Part shown: piece after piece, positions 45,823 to 54,369 of the stretch
Layout: each line of letters opens with the position of its first letter
How positions within the stretch are numbered: position 1 is the first letter of the stretch
Assembly (NCBI RefSeq): GCF_013408175.1
Contig: NZ_JACBYW010000001.1
Coordinates: forward strand, 868,001-932,000
Source: Actinopolyspora biskrensis
GTDB taxonomy: Bacteria > Actinomycetota > Actinomycetes > Mycobacteriales > Pseudonocardiaceae
Length of the DNA stretch: 64,000 nucleotides
Direction of reading: 5' to 3'
Translations under genes and position numbers: made by a program
Notes under the pieces: generated by a model
The model's input: only the letters and a program-made list of their open reading frames with translations
The model's database searches: none
What the model was told of the DNA's origin: nothing

Positions 45823-46995
45823 TCAGCCCCAGCCGGCCTGCGCACCGCCGACGCGCTGCTCGGCCAGGTACTGCTGGTGGCCGGACTCGGCGTAGGCGCG
45901 CATCGGTTCGGCGGGCAGCCCGCGCGAGGCGCGCCACTGCGCCAGGGCCGGTCGGACGTCGGTCTGGAAGGCGTCCATCAGCACCTCGTTCGCCCCGAGC
46001 ACGTCGTGCTCGGCCTGCGCCTTCTCGAGGGCCGCCCGGTCGATCAGCAGCGCGCGTGCGGTCATCTCCTGCACGTTGAGCACCGAGCGGATCTGGCCGG
46101 GGATCTTCTCCTCGATGTTGTGGCACTGGTCGAGCATGAAGCGCACCGGGGAGTCCGCGTCGAGCCCACCGTTCGCGATGACCTCGTGCAGGATGCGGAA
46201 CAGCTGGAACGGGTCGGCCGCGCCGACGATCAGGTCGTCGTCGGCGTAGAAGCGCGAGTTGAAGTCGAACGAGCCGAGCTTGCCCAGCCGCATCAGCTGC
46301 ATGACGATGAACTCGATGTTGGTGCCCGGCGCGTGGTGGCCGGTGTCCAGACAGGTCAGCGCCCGGTCGCCGAGTGCGCTGACCTGCGCGTACGAGGTCC
46401 CCCAGTCGGGGACGTCGGTGTGGTAGAAGGCAGGTTCGAAGAACTTGTACTCCAGCACGAGCCGCTGGTGCGCGTCGAGCCGTTCGTAGATCTCGGCCAG
46501 TGATTCGGCGAGCCGGTCCTGGCGCGCCCGCAGGGAGTCCTGGCCGGGGTAGTTCGTCCCGTCGGCCAGCCAGATCTTGAGGTCGGTCGATCCGGTGGCG
46601 TGCATGATGTCGATGCACCGGAAGTGGTGGTCGATGGCCTTGCGCCGGATCGCGGGGGCGGAGTGGGTGAGGCTGCCGAACTTGTAGTCCTCGTCCTGGA
46701 ACGTGTTGGCGTTGATCGTGCCCAGCTCGACTCCGAGACCTTCGGCGTGGGCCTTGAGCTCGGCGAAGTCCCCGACGTCGTCCCACGGGATGTGCAGCGC
46801 CACGGTCGGCGCGAGCCCGGTCATCTCGTGCACCTTGGCGGCGTCGGCGATCTTCTCGTGCGTGGTGCGCGGGGTGCCGGGGGTGCCGAACACCTTGAAG
46901 CGGGTGCCGGAGTTGCCGAGCGCCCAGCTGGGCAGCTCGATGGACTGGCGGGCGAGCGTGTCGGTGATCTCGTCGAAGCGAGGCGGCACGGTCAT
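45823..46995 (-). CDS. rhaI: L-rhamnose isomerase
   Basis: 390 residues, close in length to the RhaI-type xylose-isomerase-like rhamnose isomerases. Signatures are SWALGNSGTRFKVFG, VALHIPWDDVGDF, GTINANTFQDEDYKFGSLTH, KIWLADGTNYPGQDS, LEYKFFEPAFYHTDVPDWG (metal-binding Glu and Asp), LDTGHHAPGTNIE and FDFNSRFYADDDL. It interconverts L-rhamnose and L-rhamnulose in the cytoplasm using a divalent metal. AAGGAG precedes ATG 46995. It overlaps rhaM by 4 bp (ATGA). Confidence 0.9.
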   Translation of the reverse strand: MTVPPRFDEITDTLARQSIELPSWALGNSGTRFKVFGTPGTPRTTHEKIADAAKVHEMTGLAPTVALHIPWDDVGDFAELKAHAEGLGVELGTINANTFQDEDYKFGSLTHSAPAIRRKAIDHHFRCIDIMHATGSTDLKIWLADGTNYPGQDSLRARQDRLAESLAEIYERLDAHQRLVLEYKFFEPAFYHTDVPDWGTSYAQVSALGDRALTCLDTGHHAPGTNIEFIVMQLMRLGKLGSFDFNSRFYADDDLIVGAADPFQLFRILHEVIANGGLDADSPVRFMLDQCHNIEEKIPGQIRSVLNVQEMTARALLIDRAALEKAQAEHDVLGANEVLMDAFQTDVRPALAQWRASRGLPAEPMRAYAESGHQQYLAEQRVGGAQAGWG

Positions 46996-47396
46996 CGTTC
47001 TCCTTCGTTCGGATCGGAGTCGTCGAGCGGCGGTGTGGTGCCGGCGTGCGGATGGTGCTGATCGAGCTCGGCGAGCTGGTCCTCGAGGTGGAAGACCTCT
47101 TCGAGGGTGATCGCGGCCTGGTCGGCGCGTCCGCTCCGGCCGACGAAGAGGTCGGCCATGTACTCCTCCCAGATCGCGGCCACCCGCGATTGCGCGAGGT
47201 GGGCGTCCGAAGCGGTCGCGGAGTCCGTCTCGTAGTAGCCGATCAGCAGCCCGTCCGGGCGCAGGAACAGCGAGTAGTTGCGCCGCCCCGAGGCCTCGAG
47301 TTCGCGCAGCATCTCGGGCCACACGGCCGCGTGGCGGTGCCGGTACTCGTCGAGGCGGTCCGGATCGATCCGCAGCTGGAAGCACACGCGGGTCAT
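46992..47396 (-). CDS. rhaM: L-rhamnose mutarotase
   Basis: 134 residues of the RhaM (DUF718) family. CFQLRIDPDRLDEYRHRHAAVWPEMLRELEASGRRNYSLFLRPDGLLIGYYE is the diagnostic N-terminal block, with catalytic His in HRHAAVWP and the conserved Tyr. It converts alpha- and beta-L-rhamnopyranose. The C-terminal 30 residues (DQHHPHAGTTPPLDD) are an extra polar tail. Overlaps rhaI and the transporter gene by 4 bp. Confidence 0.9.
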   Translation of the reverse strand: MTRVCFQLRIDPDRLDEYRHRHAAVWPEMLRELEASGRRNYSLFLRPDGLLIGYYETDSATASDAHLAQSRVAAIWEEYMADLFVGRSGRADQAAITLEEVFHLEDQLAELDQHHPHAGTTPPLDDSDPNEGER

Positions 47397-48700
47397 GGGG
47401 TCATCACCGGGTCCTCGGCGGTCGGGGTGGTGCTTCCGTAGCGCTCCCGCTCGATCTGCTTCAGGTCCTTGCCCCGAGTGCGGGGTGTCCACAGTGTTCC
47501 GATGAGCAGGGAGGCGGCCAGCAGCCCGAGGATGAGCAGGCCGAGTCCTTTCAGCCCGATCCGTTCCAGCAGCATCGGGAACCAGACGCTGAGCACGCCG
47601 ACGAGCACGCGGGCGGCCAGGAACAGCACGCCCTGCGCGCTGGCGCGGTAGCGCGTCGCGAACAGCTCGCTGGTCCACAGGCCGTAGAACGCCTGCGCAC
47701 CGACGCCCATGGACACGCCCCAGCCGATCGCGAAGAACAGCAGGGTGACCACTCCCGGCGGGGCGTAGATCAGCGCGCTCCAGGCGAGGATGCCGAGCAG
47801 GGCGCCGGAGCAGTACAGCCACCGGCGGCTCATCCTGTCGGCGAGCCGCATGAACCCGAAGTAGGTCGCCGCGCTGGTGCAGCCCCACATGAGCACCTGC
47901 AGCAGGTACTGCTCGGTCACGGACGTGAAGCCCGCCGCGTCGTACACGCGCGGCTGGAAGATCCCGGACTGCCCGGCCACGGTGTTCCACAGGGCGTAGA
48001 CGCCGAACAGGAACAGCAGCGCGGTGAGGTTGGCTTTCCTGGTGAAAAGCCCGCCCAGGCTGCCCAGGAAGGAGGGGCGCTCGTCCGGGGCGTTGTTCCG
48101 GTCGCGCCAGAGCCCGGATTCCGGCAGGCCGCGCCGCACCCACCAGGTGATGGCGGCGACGACGAACAGGTGCGCGAAGATCAGTCGGCTGCCGAGCAGG
48201 CCGAGCGGGGCCACGACGACGGCCAGGAAGTAACCGATCATCGGCCCGATCGACCAGGCCAGCTGGGCGGTGCCCACGTGCGCTGCTCGCTGGTGCGCCG
48301 GTGCCTCCTCGGCGATGTAGGTCCACGAGGCGGTCACCCCGGCGCCGACGGCGATGCCGGTCAGCACGAAGGCGGTCAGCAGCATCCCGTAGGACGTGGC
48401 GAAAACGGCCAACAGCACGCCGAGCATGTACAGCAGCAGGTCGTAGGTGTAGATGAACTTCCTGCCGAACCGGTCGCACAGCGGACCGCCGACGGCCGCT
48501 CCCGCCGCGGCGCCGAACGCGTTGGCGCTCAGTGAGGCGAGGAGTCCGACCGCCAGGTTGTCCAGGTCGAACCGTTCCTGCCACAGGCCGAGGCTGGTGG
48601 CGATAGCGATGATCGACCCGGCCTCGATGTAGTTCGACATGGCCACGGCGATCGTCGCGCGCCACCCCGTCGTGCGCTTGCTACTGGAACGGACCCCCAT
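47393..48700 (-). CDS. MFS sugar transporter, probable rhamnose permease
   Basis: 435 residues with 12 helices, sugar-porter-like MFS. Loop 2-3 motif GGPLCDRFGRKFIYTYD, central GLPESGLWRD, and GFMRLADRMSRRWLYCSGALLG in the second half are MFS signatures. ATG 48700 has GGAGG 4 bp upstream and is preferred over the ATG at 48712. In an operon with rhaM and rhaI (4-bp overlap), so rhamnose is the expected substrate. A perfect dyad lies 63 bp upstream of the start. Confidence 0.82.
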   Translation of the reverse strand: MGVRSSSKRTTGWRATIAVAMSNYIEAGSIIAIATSLGLWQERFDLDNLAVGLLASLSANAFGAAAGAAVGGPLCDRFGRKFIYTYDLLLYMLGVLLAVFATSYGMLLTAFVLTGIAVGAGVTASWTYIAEEAPAHQRAAHVGTAQLAWSIGPMIGYFLAVVVAPLGLLGSRLIFAHLFVVAAITWWVRRGLPESGLWRDRNNAPDERPSFLGSLGGLFTRKANLTALLFLFGVYALWNTVAGQSGIFQPRVYDAAGFTSVTEQYLLQVLMWGCTSAATYFGFMRLADRMSRRWLYCSGALLGILAWSALIYAPPGVVTLLFFAIGWGVSMGVGAQAFYGLWTSELFATRYRASAQGVLFLAARVLVGVLSVWFPMLLERIGLKGLGLLILGLLAASLLIGTLWTPRTRGKDLKQIERERYGSTTPTAEDPVMTP

Positions 48701-48762
48701 TGGCCCTCCCATCCGTCGACCCTGGTGTCTCGTGCTCCGTTCCCGGAGCCGTAGAGGTAAAT

Positions 48763-48779
48763 CGTTTCAAAGTGAAACG
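48763..48779. promoter_or_regulatory. Operator of the rhamnose operon
   Basis: CGTTTCA and TGAAACG are perfect 7-bp inverted repeats around AAG, 63 bp before the MFS gene start. LacI- and DeoR-type rhamnose regulators in actinomycetes use TGAAACG/CGTTTCA-like halves. No regulator gene is adjacent. Confidence 0.6.
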
Positions 48780-49383
48780 CACCATAGCGGCCTTCGCGGT
48801 TGTGAACAAGACCGTGCGCGAGATTCGTGCGGGCGGGTCGGCTCGCGGCCGTGCGTTGGCGAAGCGCGCTCGGGGAGGTTCTCGGTCACGGTCGGGAGCG
48901 CCCGCGGCGCGGACCCGGAGGGTGGCTTCCGTGGCGGGGCCCAGCCGGGGCGTGCCGAGGGGTGCGGCACTGCCGCGGTTTTCCGCTACGGAGGAGAGTT
49001 CCTTGTGTCCAGTCGGTTTTCGGGTGCGGCTTTCGAGCTTCCCGCTGTGGTGCAGGCTGTACCGCTCCTTCGTCCCGTCGGGTAGCGATTGCCGACCGGT
49101 GTGGGGGCGCGTCCGTGCGGGCTCACTTGGCTCGCGCCGAGTTGCGAGCTCGCGCGCGTGCCGAGTCGACCGGGAGGACTCTCCGGGGGTGCTGCGAGCC
49201 AAAGCATAAAACGTTTTATTTCAGTGGGGGTTGATCGAGTGCTCCCGCCCGGTGGGCGGAAAGTCGCACCGGACCTCGCGGTCGTGTTCTCCCGTGGTGC
49301 GGGTCTCGACGGATTCGTGGCGGAGCGCGGCCCCGCTGTCATGCACTTCGGCCTGCGTAGCCCGGAGCCGTCCGGGGCGACGA
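48780..49383. other. Intergenic region without recognised gene
   Basis: Open frames here lack family resemblance or good starts. It includes a perfect LacI-type palindrome at 49206-49219 (annotated separately) with no obvious target gene beside it. Confidence 0.35.
49206..49219. promoter_or_regulatory. Perfect LacI-type palindrome (orphan)
   Basis: ATAAAACGTTTTAT shares the exact core TAAAACGTTTTA with the site at 483-496 in the polysaccharide locus. The nearest genes are the divergent rhamnose operon, 506 bp away, and the KAS III operon, 556 bp downstream. It may control the rhamnose genes from a distance or be what remains of a lost sugar gene. Confidence 0.5.
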
Positions 49384-49437
49384 CCGTCAGCGGGGTGTCA
49401 GGGCTGTGTCAGCGCTGTGTCAGATCAGACGGCTAAA
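49384..49437 (+). promoter_or_regulatory. SARP-type promoter: four heptamers at 11-bp steps
   Basis: CCGTCAG at 49384, then GTGTCAG at 49395, 49406 and 49417: three identical heptamers and one variant in exact 11-bp register. After 8-10 bp comes CTAAAC/TAAACC as a modest -10. Same consensus and spacing as the promoters at 10776-10818 and 27205-27258. The leader to the KAS III start at 49775 would be about 330 nt. Confidence 0.65.
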
Positions 49438-49774
49438 CCGAACCCTGAGCAGTCACAAGTGATCGGGAGGCCGTCGCTGATGCGAGAAAGAGCCGCTCCG
49501 GTCCGGGACGAGACAGACGGACGGGTTCTCGAAGAGCTCTCCCCACCGCACGAACCGGGAGAACCCCGCGTGACGGAGACGGGCCACAACGCGAAGGCGT
49601 CGTTCGACCAGCGGCACCAGCTGACGGTTTCCGGGTGTTTCGCTGCGCTGCTTTCACGGGCGGAGCGGCCCGGCAGGCGAGTGCGGCACCGCCGGTGCGG
49701 GAGGCGGGCACTCCGCCGTGCGCGGTGAGCACGACGCGACGTTGGCACGGCTCGTATGAACCCGAGGAGGTGTG
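49438..49774. other. Leader region of the KAS III operon
   Basis: Between the SARP-type promoter and ATG 49775. A frame of 82 codons (49480-49728, MRERAAPVRDETDG) has GGGAGG 9 bp upstream, but its C-terminal half is Arg-rich and no family is recognised. It may be an untranslated leader. GAGGAGG at 49764 serves KAS III. Confidence 0.3.
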
Positions 49775-50815
49775 ATGACACCGGTCAGTACCGGGATCGT
49801 CGGACTGGGCGCTTATCTGCCGGAAACGGTGCGCAGCAACAGCGAAGTGGCCGCGGGTGCCGGAGTGACTTCCGACTGGATCGAGCAGCGAACCGGGGTG
49901 CTCGAGAGGCGAACGGCCCGACAGGGCCAGGCGGCTTCGGACCTGGCGGCGCAAGCGGCGCTGCGGGCCCTGTCGTCGGCCGGTGTCACGCCGCAGCAGG
50001 TGGCGATGGTGGTTCTGGGGACATCCACCCTGGACGAGCTGGGCCCGGCCACCGCGTGCCGCGTGCAGCACCTGATCAACGCCACCGACGCGGTCGCGTT
50101 CGATGTGAACGCCGCTTGTTCGGGATTCGTGTTCGGCATGCAGACCGCACACGACTGGCTGGCCCAACGCGGTGGCGGGCGGTACGCGCTGGTGATCGGG
50201 GTGGAGCTGTACTCGAAGTTCCTCGATCCCACGGACCGGGGCACGGCGGTGCTGTTCGCCGACGGAGCGGGAGCGGCCGTGGTGGGGGAGGTGCCGCCCG
50301 AACGGGGAGTGCTGCACGTGGCGACCGGCTCGGACGGGAGCCAGGCCGACCAGGTGCTCATCCCGGGAGGGGGCAGTCGTCTTCCGGCCAGCGACGAGTC
50401 GTTGACGAACGGTGCGCACACGATCCACATGAACGGAAGCGCGGTGCGCGACTTCATCACCACCGCATTCCCCCGCGTGCTGGAGGAGTCGTGCCGCGCG
50501 GCGGGAATCGACAGGACCGACCTGGACGTGATCGTGCCGCACCAGCCCAATCCGCTGTTGCTGAGCCGCCTGGCCGAGCAGGCGGGCATCCCGGCGGAGA
50601 AAACGGTGATCACGGGGGACCGGGTGGGCAACGTCGGCGCCGCCTCCATACCGGTGGCCCTGACCCACGCCGTCGCGGAGGGACGGGTCGGAGATGGGGA
50701 CCACGTGCTGCTCCCGACCTTCGGGGCAGGGGTCACCTGGGGCTCCTGCCTGCTGCGCTGGTCCCCGCCGTTCAAGCAGCCGTGCAGCCCGCTCGATGAG
50801 ATTCGCGGAGAGTGA
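49775..50815 (+). CDS. Beta-ketoacyl-ACP synthase III family protein (copy 2)
   Basis: 346 residues, thiolase fold. Complete triad: Cys115 in NAACSGFVFGM, His256 in VPHQPNPLLL, Asn286 in RVGNVGAASIPV. FabH-like proteins with this architecture prime fatty-acid or polyketide chains or make beta-keto thioesters for signal molecules. First gene of a tightly packed operon with an SDR, an AfsA-like protein, an acyl-CoA oxidase and a double-hotdog protein. GAGGAGG precedes the ATG; the stop overlaps the SDR start (GTGA). Controlled by the SARP-type box at 49384. Confidence 0.87.
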   Translation: MTPVSTGIVGLGAYLPETVRSNSEVAAGAGVTSDWIEQRTGVLERRTARQGQAASDLAAQAALRALSSAGVTPQQVAMVVLGTSTLDELGPATACRVQHLINATDAVAFDVNAACSGFVFGMQTAHDWLAQRGGGRYALVIGVELYSKFLDPTDRGTAVLFADGAGAAVVGEVPPERGVLHVATGSDGSQADQVLIPGGGSRLPASDESLTNGAHTIHMNGSAVRDFITTAFPRVLEESCRAAGIDRTDLDVIVPHQPNPLLLSRLAEQAGIPAEKTVITGDRVGNVGAASIPVALTHAVAEGRVGDGDHVLLPTFGAGVTWGSCLLRWSPPFKQPCSPLDEIRGE

Positions 50816-51624
50816 TCGAAGTGTACGGGCAAGCCTTGTTCGACCTCACCGGGCGGCGAGTGCTGATCACCGGGGCTTCCCGGGGGATCGGCGCGCAACT
50901 CGCGCGAGGTTTCGCCGCGGCGGGAGCACGTGTCGCGCTCACCGCCCGTTCGCGGAACGCGCTGCGGCGGCTGGCCGCCGACATCGAGGAGGAGGGAGGA
51001 GAGGCGGTGGCGATACCGGGGGACCTGTCCACCGCCGAAGGGTGCACCACCGCGGTGGAGGACGCCGTCGCCGCCCTGGGCGGGCTGGACGTGCTGCTGC
51101 ACAACGCGGGTGGGCCGGTGGTCGACGAGCACGGGGTGGTGCAGCTGCGCCCCGTGCTGGGGGCTTCCGACGAGGAGTGGGCCGGAGTCCTGGACGTGAA
51201 CCTGATGGGCGCGGTGCGGCTGCTGCGGGGTGCGCACCCGTTCCTCTCCGTCTCGCCGGACCCGAGCGTGACGATCATGTCCTCGGTGGCCGGATTCGTC
51301 GGTATGGGCGGAGCGGAGTCGTACGGAGCGGCCAAGGCCGCCCAGATGTCGCTGGTGCGCTCCTTGGGCACCGCGTGGGGAAGGGCCGGTATCCGGGTGA
51401 ACGCGCTGTGCCCCGGCTGGGTGCGTACCGACATGACTTCGTCGATACACGAGGACGAAACCACCTCCGAGTCGGTGTTGGCGGAGGTTCCACAGCGCCG
51501 GTGGGCCGATCCGAGCGAGGTGGTGGGCCCCGCGGTGTTCCTGGCGTCCCCGGCCGCGTCGTTCATGACGGGCCAAACACTGGTGATCGACGGGGGACTC
51601 GTGGCTCACCCCGCTATCGGCTGA
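50812..51624 (+). CDS. FabG-like short-chain dehydrogenase/reductase
   Basis: 270 residues. Cofactor motif GASRGIGAQ, NAGG motif in LLHNAGGPVV, catalytic Ser in IMSSVAGF and Y-x3-K in ESYGAAKAAQ, so a classical SDR of the ketoreductase type, NADPH expected from the Arg after the first strand (TARSRN). CPGWVRTDM and the C-terminal GQTLVIDGG are FabG-typical. It starts with GTG overlapping the KAS III stop. Likely reduces the beta-keto product of KAS III, or a later keto group as the butyrolactone ketoreductases do. Confidence 0.82.
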   Translation: MIEVYGQALFDLTGRRVLITGASRGIGAQLARGFAAAGARVALTARSRNALRRLAADIEEEGGEAVAIPGDLSTAEGCTTAVEDAVAALGGLDVLLHNAGGPVVDEHGVVQLRPVLGASDEEWAGVLDVNLMGAVRLLRGAHPFLSVSPDPSVTIMSSVAGFVGMGGAESYGAAKAAQMSLVRSLGTAWGRAGIRVNALCPGWVRTDMTSSIHEDETTSESVLAEVPQRRWADPSEVVGPAVFLASPAASFMTGQTLVIDGGLVAHPAIG

Positions 51625-51656
51625 CCACGCAACACGACCGACGGGAGGTAGGACCG

Positions 51657-52412
51657 ATGGGCGAGACGCACGTGTGGGTCGTCGGCGATTGCTTCGCGCG
51701 GTTCACCGGCAACGAGAACGTGATGACCACGGCCGAGGTGTCGCGGTGGGTGCGATCCCGCACCACCGAGTCGGATGCCCGGGGAATGGTGCTGCACCCG
51801 GCGCTCGGAGTGGACCGTGCGATGTGGCGCGAACTCGCCCGAACCGTCTCACGAGCGGGGCTGGAGCAGGTGGTGCTGCCGCAGGGTGCCCCGCCCGAAC
51901 CGGTCGGGCGGCACACCGTGCTGAAACAGCAGCAGGACAACGTCCTCGTCGGGGATCCGCACGTCTCGGGAAATGAGGTCACGGGAGCGCTGCTGGTTCC
52001 CAACGACACCGAGATGCTGCGGGATCACACCGCCGATCAGCAGCACATCCCGGGCATGCTGCTGATCGAGGCGGTCACCCAGCTGATCACCTGGGCCGTG
52101 GGGGAGACGGTGCCCCCGACCGCCGACGGCACACCGCGCTACGCGGTGATGCACCGGCTGCGGACCGAGTTCCACCGCTTCGTGTTTCCGCTGCCCGTCG
52201 TGCTGCGTGCCCGGCTCACCCGGGATGGCGAGGCCACCGACGAGCGAGTGCCGCTGACGGCACAGGTCGACATCGAGCAGGCCGAGCGGGTGACCACCGC
52301 GTGCGAGATCGCGTTGAACGCCTTCGACCCGGACGCGGTGTTCACCGTCGAAGCCGGACAAGCATCCAAAACCGTGCTGCGCACGGCACCGGTACCGGGG
52401 GAAGCGGCATGA
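51657..52412 (+). CDS. AfsA-like hotdog protein (A-factor biosynthesis family)
   Basis: 251 residues. HTVLKQQQDNVLVGDP and MLRDHTADQQHIPGMLLIEAVTQLI match the AfsA hotdog domain (PF03756), in which DHxxxxHxPGMLLxEAxRQ is typical. Relative to FabZ, the putative catalytic pair His124 and Glu138 is kept at the same 14-residue spacing. The second hotdog half follows (MHRLRTEFHRFVFPLPVVL). An extra N-terminal region of about 85 residues precedes the domain. AfsA joins a beta-keto acyl group to dihydroxyacetone phosphate; the adjacent KAS III and SDR could supply that acyl chain. No butyrolactone receptor gene is in the window. GGGAGG precedes the ATG. Confidence 0.7.
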   Translation: MGETHVWVVGDCFARFTGNENVMTTAEVSRWVRSRTTESDARGMVLHPALGVDRAMWRELARTVSRAGLEQVVLPQGAPPEPVGRHTVLKQQQDNVLVGDPHVSGNEVTGALLVPNDTEMLRDHTADQQHIPGMLLIEAVTQLITWAVGETVPPTADGTPRYAVMHRLRTEFHRFVFPLPVVLRARLTRDGEATDERVPLTAQVDIEQAERVTTACEIALNAFDPDAVFTVEAGQASKTVLRTAPVPGEAA

Positions 52413-54256
52413 GCGGTGACGTGCGGGACGGGAGAAGTGAGTTCGACTCCGACATGCGGGGCGTGTTCGGTGGTGGGCTGTTCGCACCGCGCGACGACCA
52501 GGCACCGTCCGGGCGGCACCGGCGCACGTATCAGCAGCTGCGCCACATCACCCACGGCCTGGACCTGCCGCGGAACTCCCGACGGGACCCGCGGTTCCTG
52601 TTCGCCGCGTTGGAGTGGGCCGCCGTGGTCAATCCCGCGTTGTTCCTGACCGGCACGGTGCACTACGGAGTGTGCGTGTCCGGGATCGACGGGATGGCCC
52701 AGCCCGACTCGGACCTGTCCGAGCTCCGTGGCGAACTGGATGCCGCCAGAACCGTCGGCACCATCCTGATCACCGAGGTCGGGCACGGCACCAGCCACGT
52801 GGCGCTGCGCACCCGCGCCGACTACCACCCGGGAACCGGACGTTTCGAGTTGTCCACTCCCGACGAGACGGCGTGCAAGTTCATGGCCCACGCCGGGCTG
52901 GAGGGAACTCCCAAGGTGGGCGTGGTCTACGCCCAGCTGCACGTGGGCGGCGAGTGCCACGGGGTGTTCCCCTTCCTGGTGCGGCTGCGTGACGAGCACC
53001 GCACGGGTGAGGGAGTGCGCGTCGGACGCGCGGTTCGTTCCGACGCGGTGGACCTGGACTACACGCTGGTGCGGTTCGACGGCGCGGTCGTGCCGTACGA
53101 GCGGTGGCTCTCCGACGGGGCGCGCATCGACCACGAGGGTGTTGTCCACGACCCGGCGGCTTCCCCGCGACAGCGCCTGGTGCGCTCGCTTCAGGTGTCC
53201 CGAAACGCCTCCACCGCCGGTGCGGTGGGGCTGGCCGCCGTGGCACGGGCCACTGGTGCGTTGACCACTCGTTACGTGCACCATCGCACCACCTCCGGCG
53301 CACTCGCACCGGGAGCGACACTGGCCGGGCACGCGCGGGTGCGGCGTACCCTCTTTCCCGCGCTGGCCGCTGCCATGGCCGCCACAGCGCAGGTCAACCG
53401 TGCGCTGCGCATCACCCTCGACGGTGGTGATCCGCAGCGCGCCGCCGGAACCGACTGGTCTCCGTGGGCCTCGGTGCATTCCGAGCTCGCCCTGTCCAAG
53501 GTGATCGCCACCTGGGCCGCGGAGCGGGTGACCGGTGACTGTCGAAAGCTGCTCGGGGCGCACGGTGTGCTGAACGCGAACCGCATCCGCGCCTACGAGG
53601 GACTGGCGGCGATCTACCACTCCGCGGGCGGGGACAACACCCTGACCACGATGGATCTGGCTCGTTCCCTGGCCGATGATCCCCGCGCGGTGCCCGTGCC
53701 CTCCGGGACCGGGCGGATGGACCAGGTGGACACGCTGGTGGTGCTCGCCCGCGCGCGGGAGAACCTGCTGCGCACCCGGCTGTGCGCCCGCCTGGGGGCC
53801 GACCGCTGCCTGCCCGAGGCGGATCGCTGGGACCGGCACGCTCAGCTGGCCGACGAACTGGTGGGCGCTCACGCCCACCGGATCGTGCTGGAGCAGTTCC
53901 TGACCTGGGCCGACTCGTTCCCTCCGGGGCAGCGACGAGACACCCTGCACCGGTTGTGCCTGCTGAACGGACTCGACCACGCACGGTGGCACGGGGACGA
54001 GCTGCACCGCGCCGGCTGGTTGTCGCGTGAGCAGCACCAGCGGGTGGACGCGGTGTTCACCGAGCAGTGCGACGTGCTCGCCGAGCACGGAGCCGAGCTG
54101 GTGGACATCCTCGGGCTCACCACCGAAGGCACCGGAGCACCACTGGCCGCGGACGACCACGTGGCCGCCATGACCGGTCTGGCGGGGATCGGCGAGCGAG
54201 ACGTCGGGGACCGGATGCGTGAGCCCTCCTCCGCGGGGAATTCGGGAGAACCCTGA
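52409..54256 (+). CDS. Acyl-CoA oxidase family protein
   Basis: 615 residues, the size of acyl-CoA oxidases. EVGHGTSHVALRTRADYHPGTGRFELSTP is the ACOX FAD/substrate block (TELGHGTxxxxLxTxATYDxxTxEFVLxTP), and YEGLAAIYHSAGGDNTLTTMDLARSL lies where the C-terminal FAD-binding YxG..GGDN signature is found. It introduces a trans-2 double bond into an acyl thioester, giving H2O2. Acyl-CoA oxidases and dehydrogenases are known partners of butenolide or butyrolactone biosynthesis (avenolide Aco, ScbC). It overlaps the AfsA-like gene (ATGA). Confidence 0.78.
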   Translation: MSGDVRDGRSEFDSDMRGVFGGGLFAPRDDQAPSGRHRRTYQQLRHITHGLDLPRNSRRDPRFLFAALEWAAVVNPALFLTGTVHYGVCVSGIDGMAQPDSDLSELRGELDAARTVGTILITEVGHGTSHVALRTRADYHPGTGRFELSTPDETACKFMAHAGLEGTPKVGVVYAQLHVGGECHGVFPFLVRLRDEHRTGEGVRVGRAVRSDAVDLDYTLVRFDGAVVPYERWLSDGARIDHEGVVHDPAASPRQRLVRSLQVSRNASTAGAVGLAAVARATGALTTRYVHHRTTSGALAPGATLAGHARVRRTLFPALAAAMAATAQVNRALRITLDGGDPQRAAGTDWSPWASVHSELALSKVIATWAAERVTGDCRKLLGAHGVLNANRIRAYEGLAAIYHSAGGDNTLTTMDLARSLADDPRAVPVPSGTGRMDQVDTLVVLARARENLLRTRLCARLGADRCLPEADRWDRHAQLADELVGAHAHRIVLEQFLTWADSFPPGQRRDTLHRLCLLNGLDHARWHGDELHRAGWLSREQHQRVDAVFTEQCDVLAEHGAELVDILGLTTEGTGAPLAADDHVAAMTGLAGIGERDVGDRMREPSSAGNSGEP

Positions 54257-54369
54257 TCCGCTCGCCGGTTCGGTGGAGTTCCGATGTCGCGGGGAGGTTC
54301 GCTCGTCGGTTCCGGGGGTGAACGTGCGAATGATCAGTACCGAACGTCGAAAGGTGAGGTGTTCTTGCT

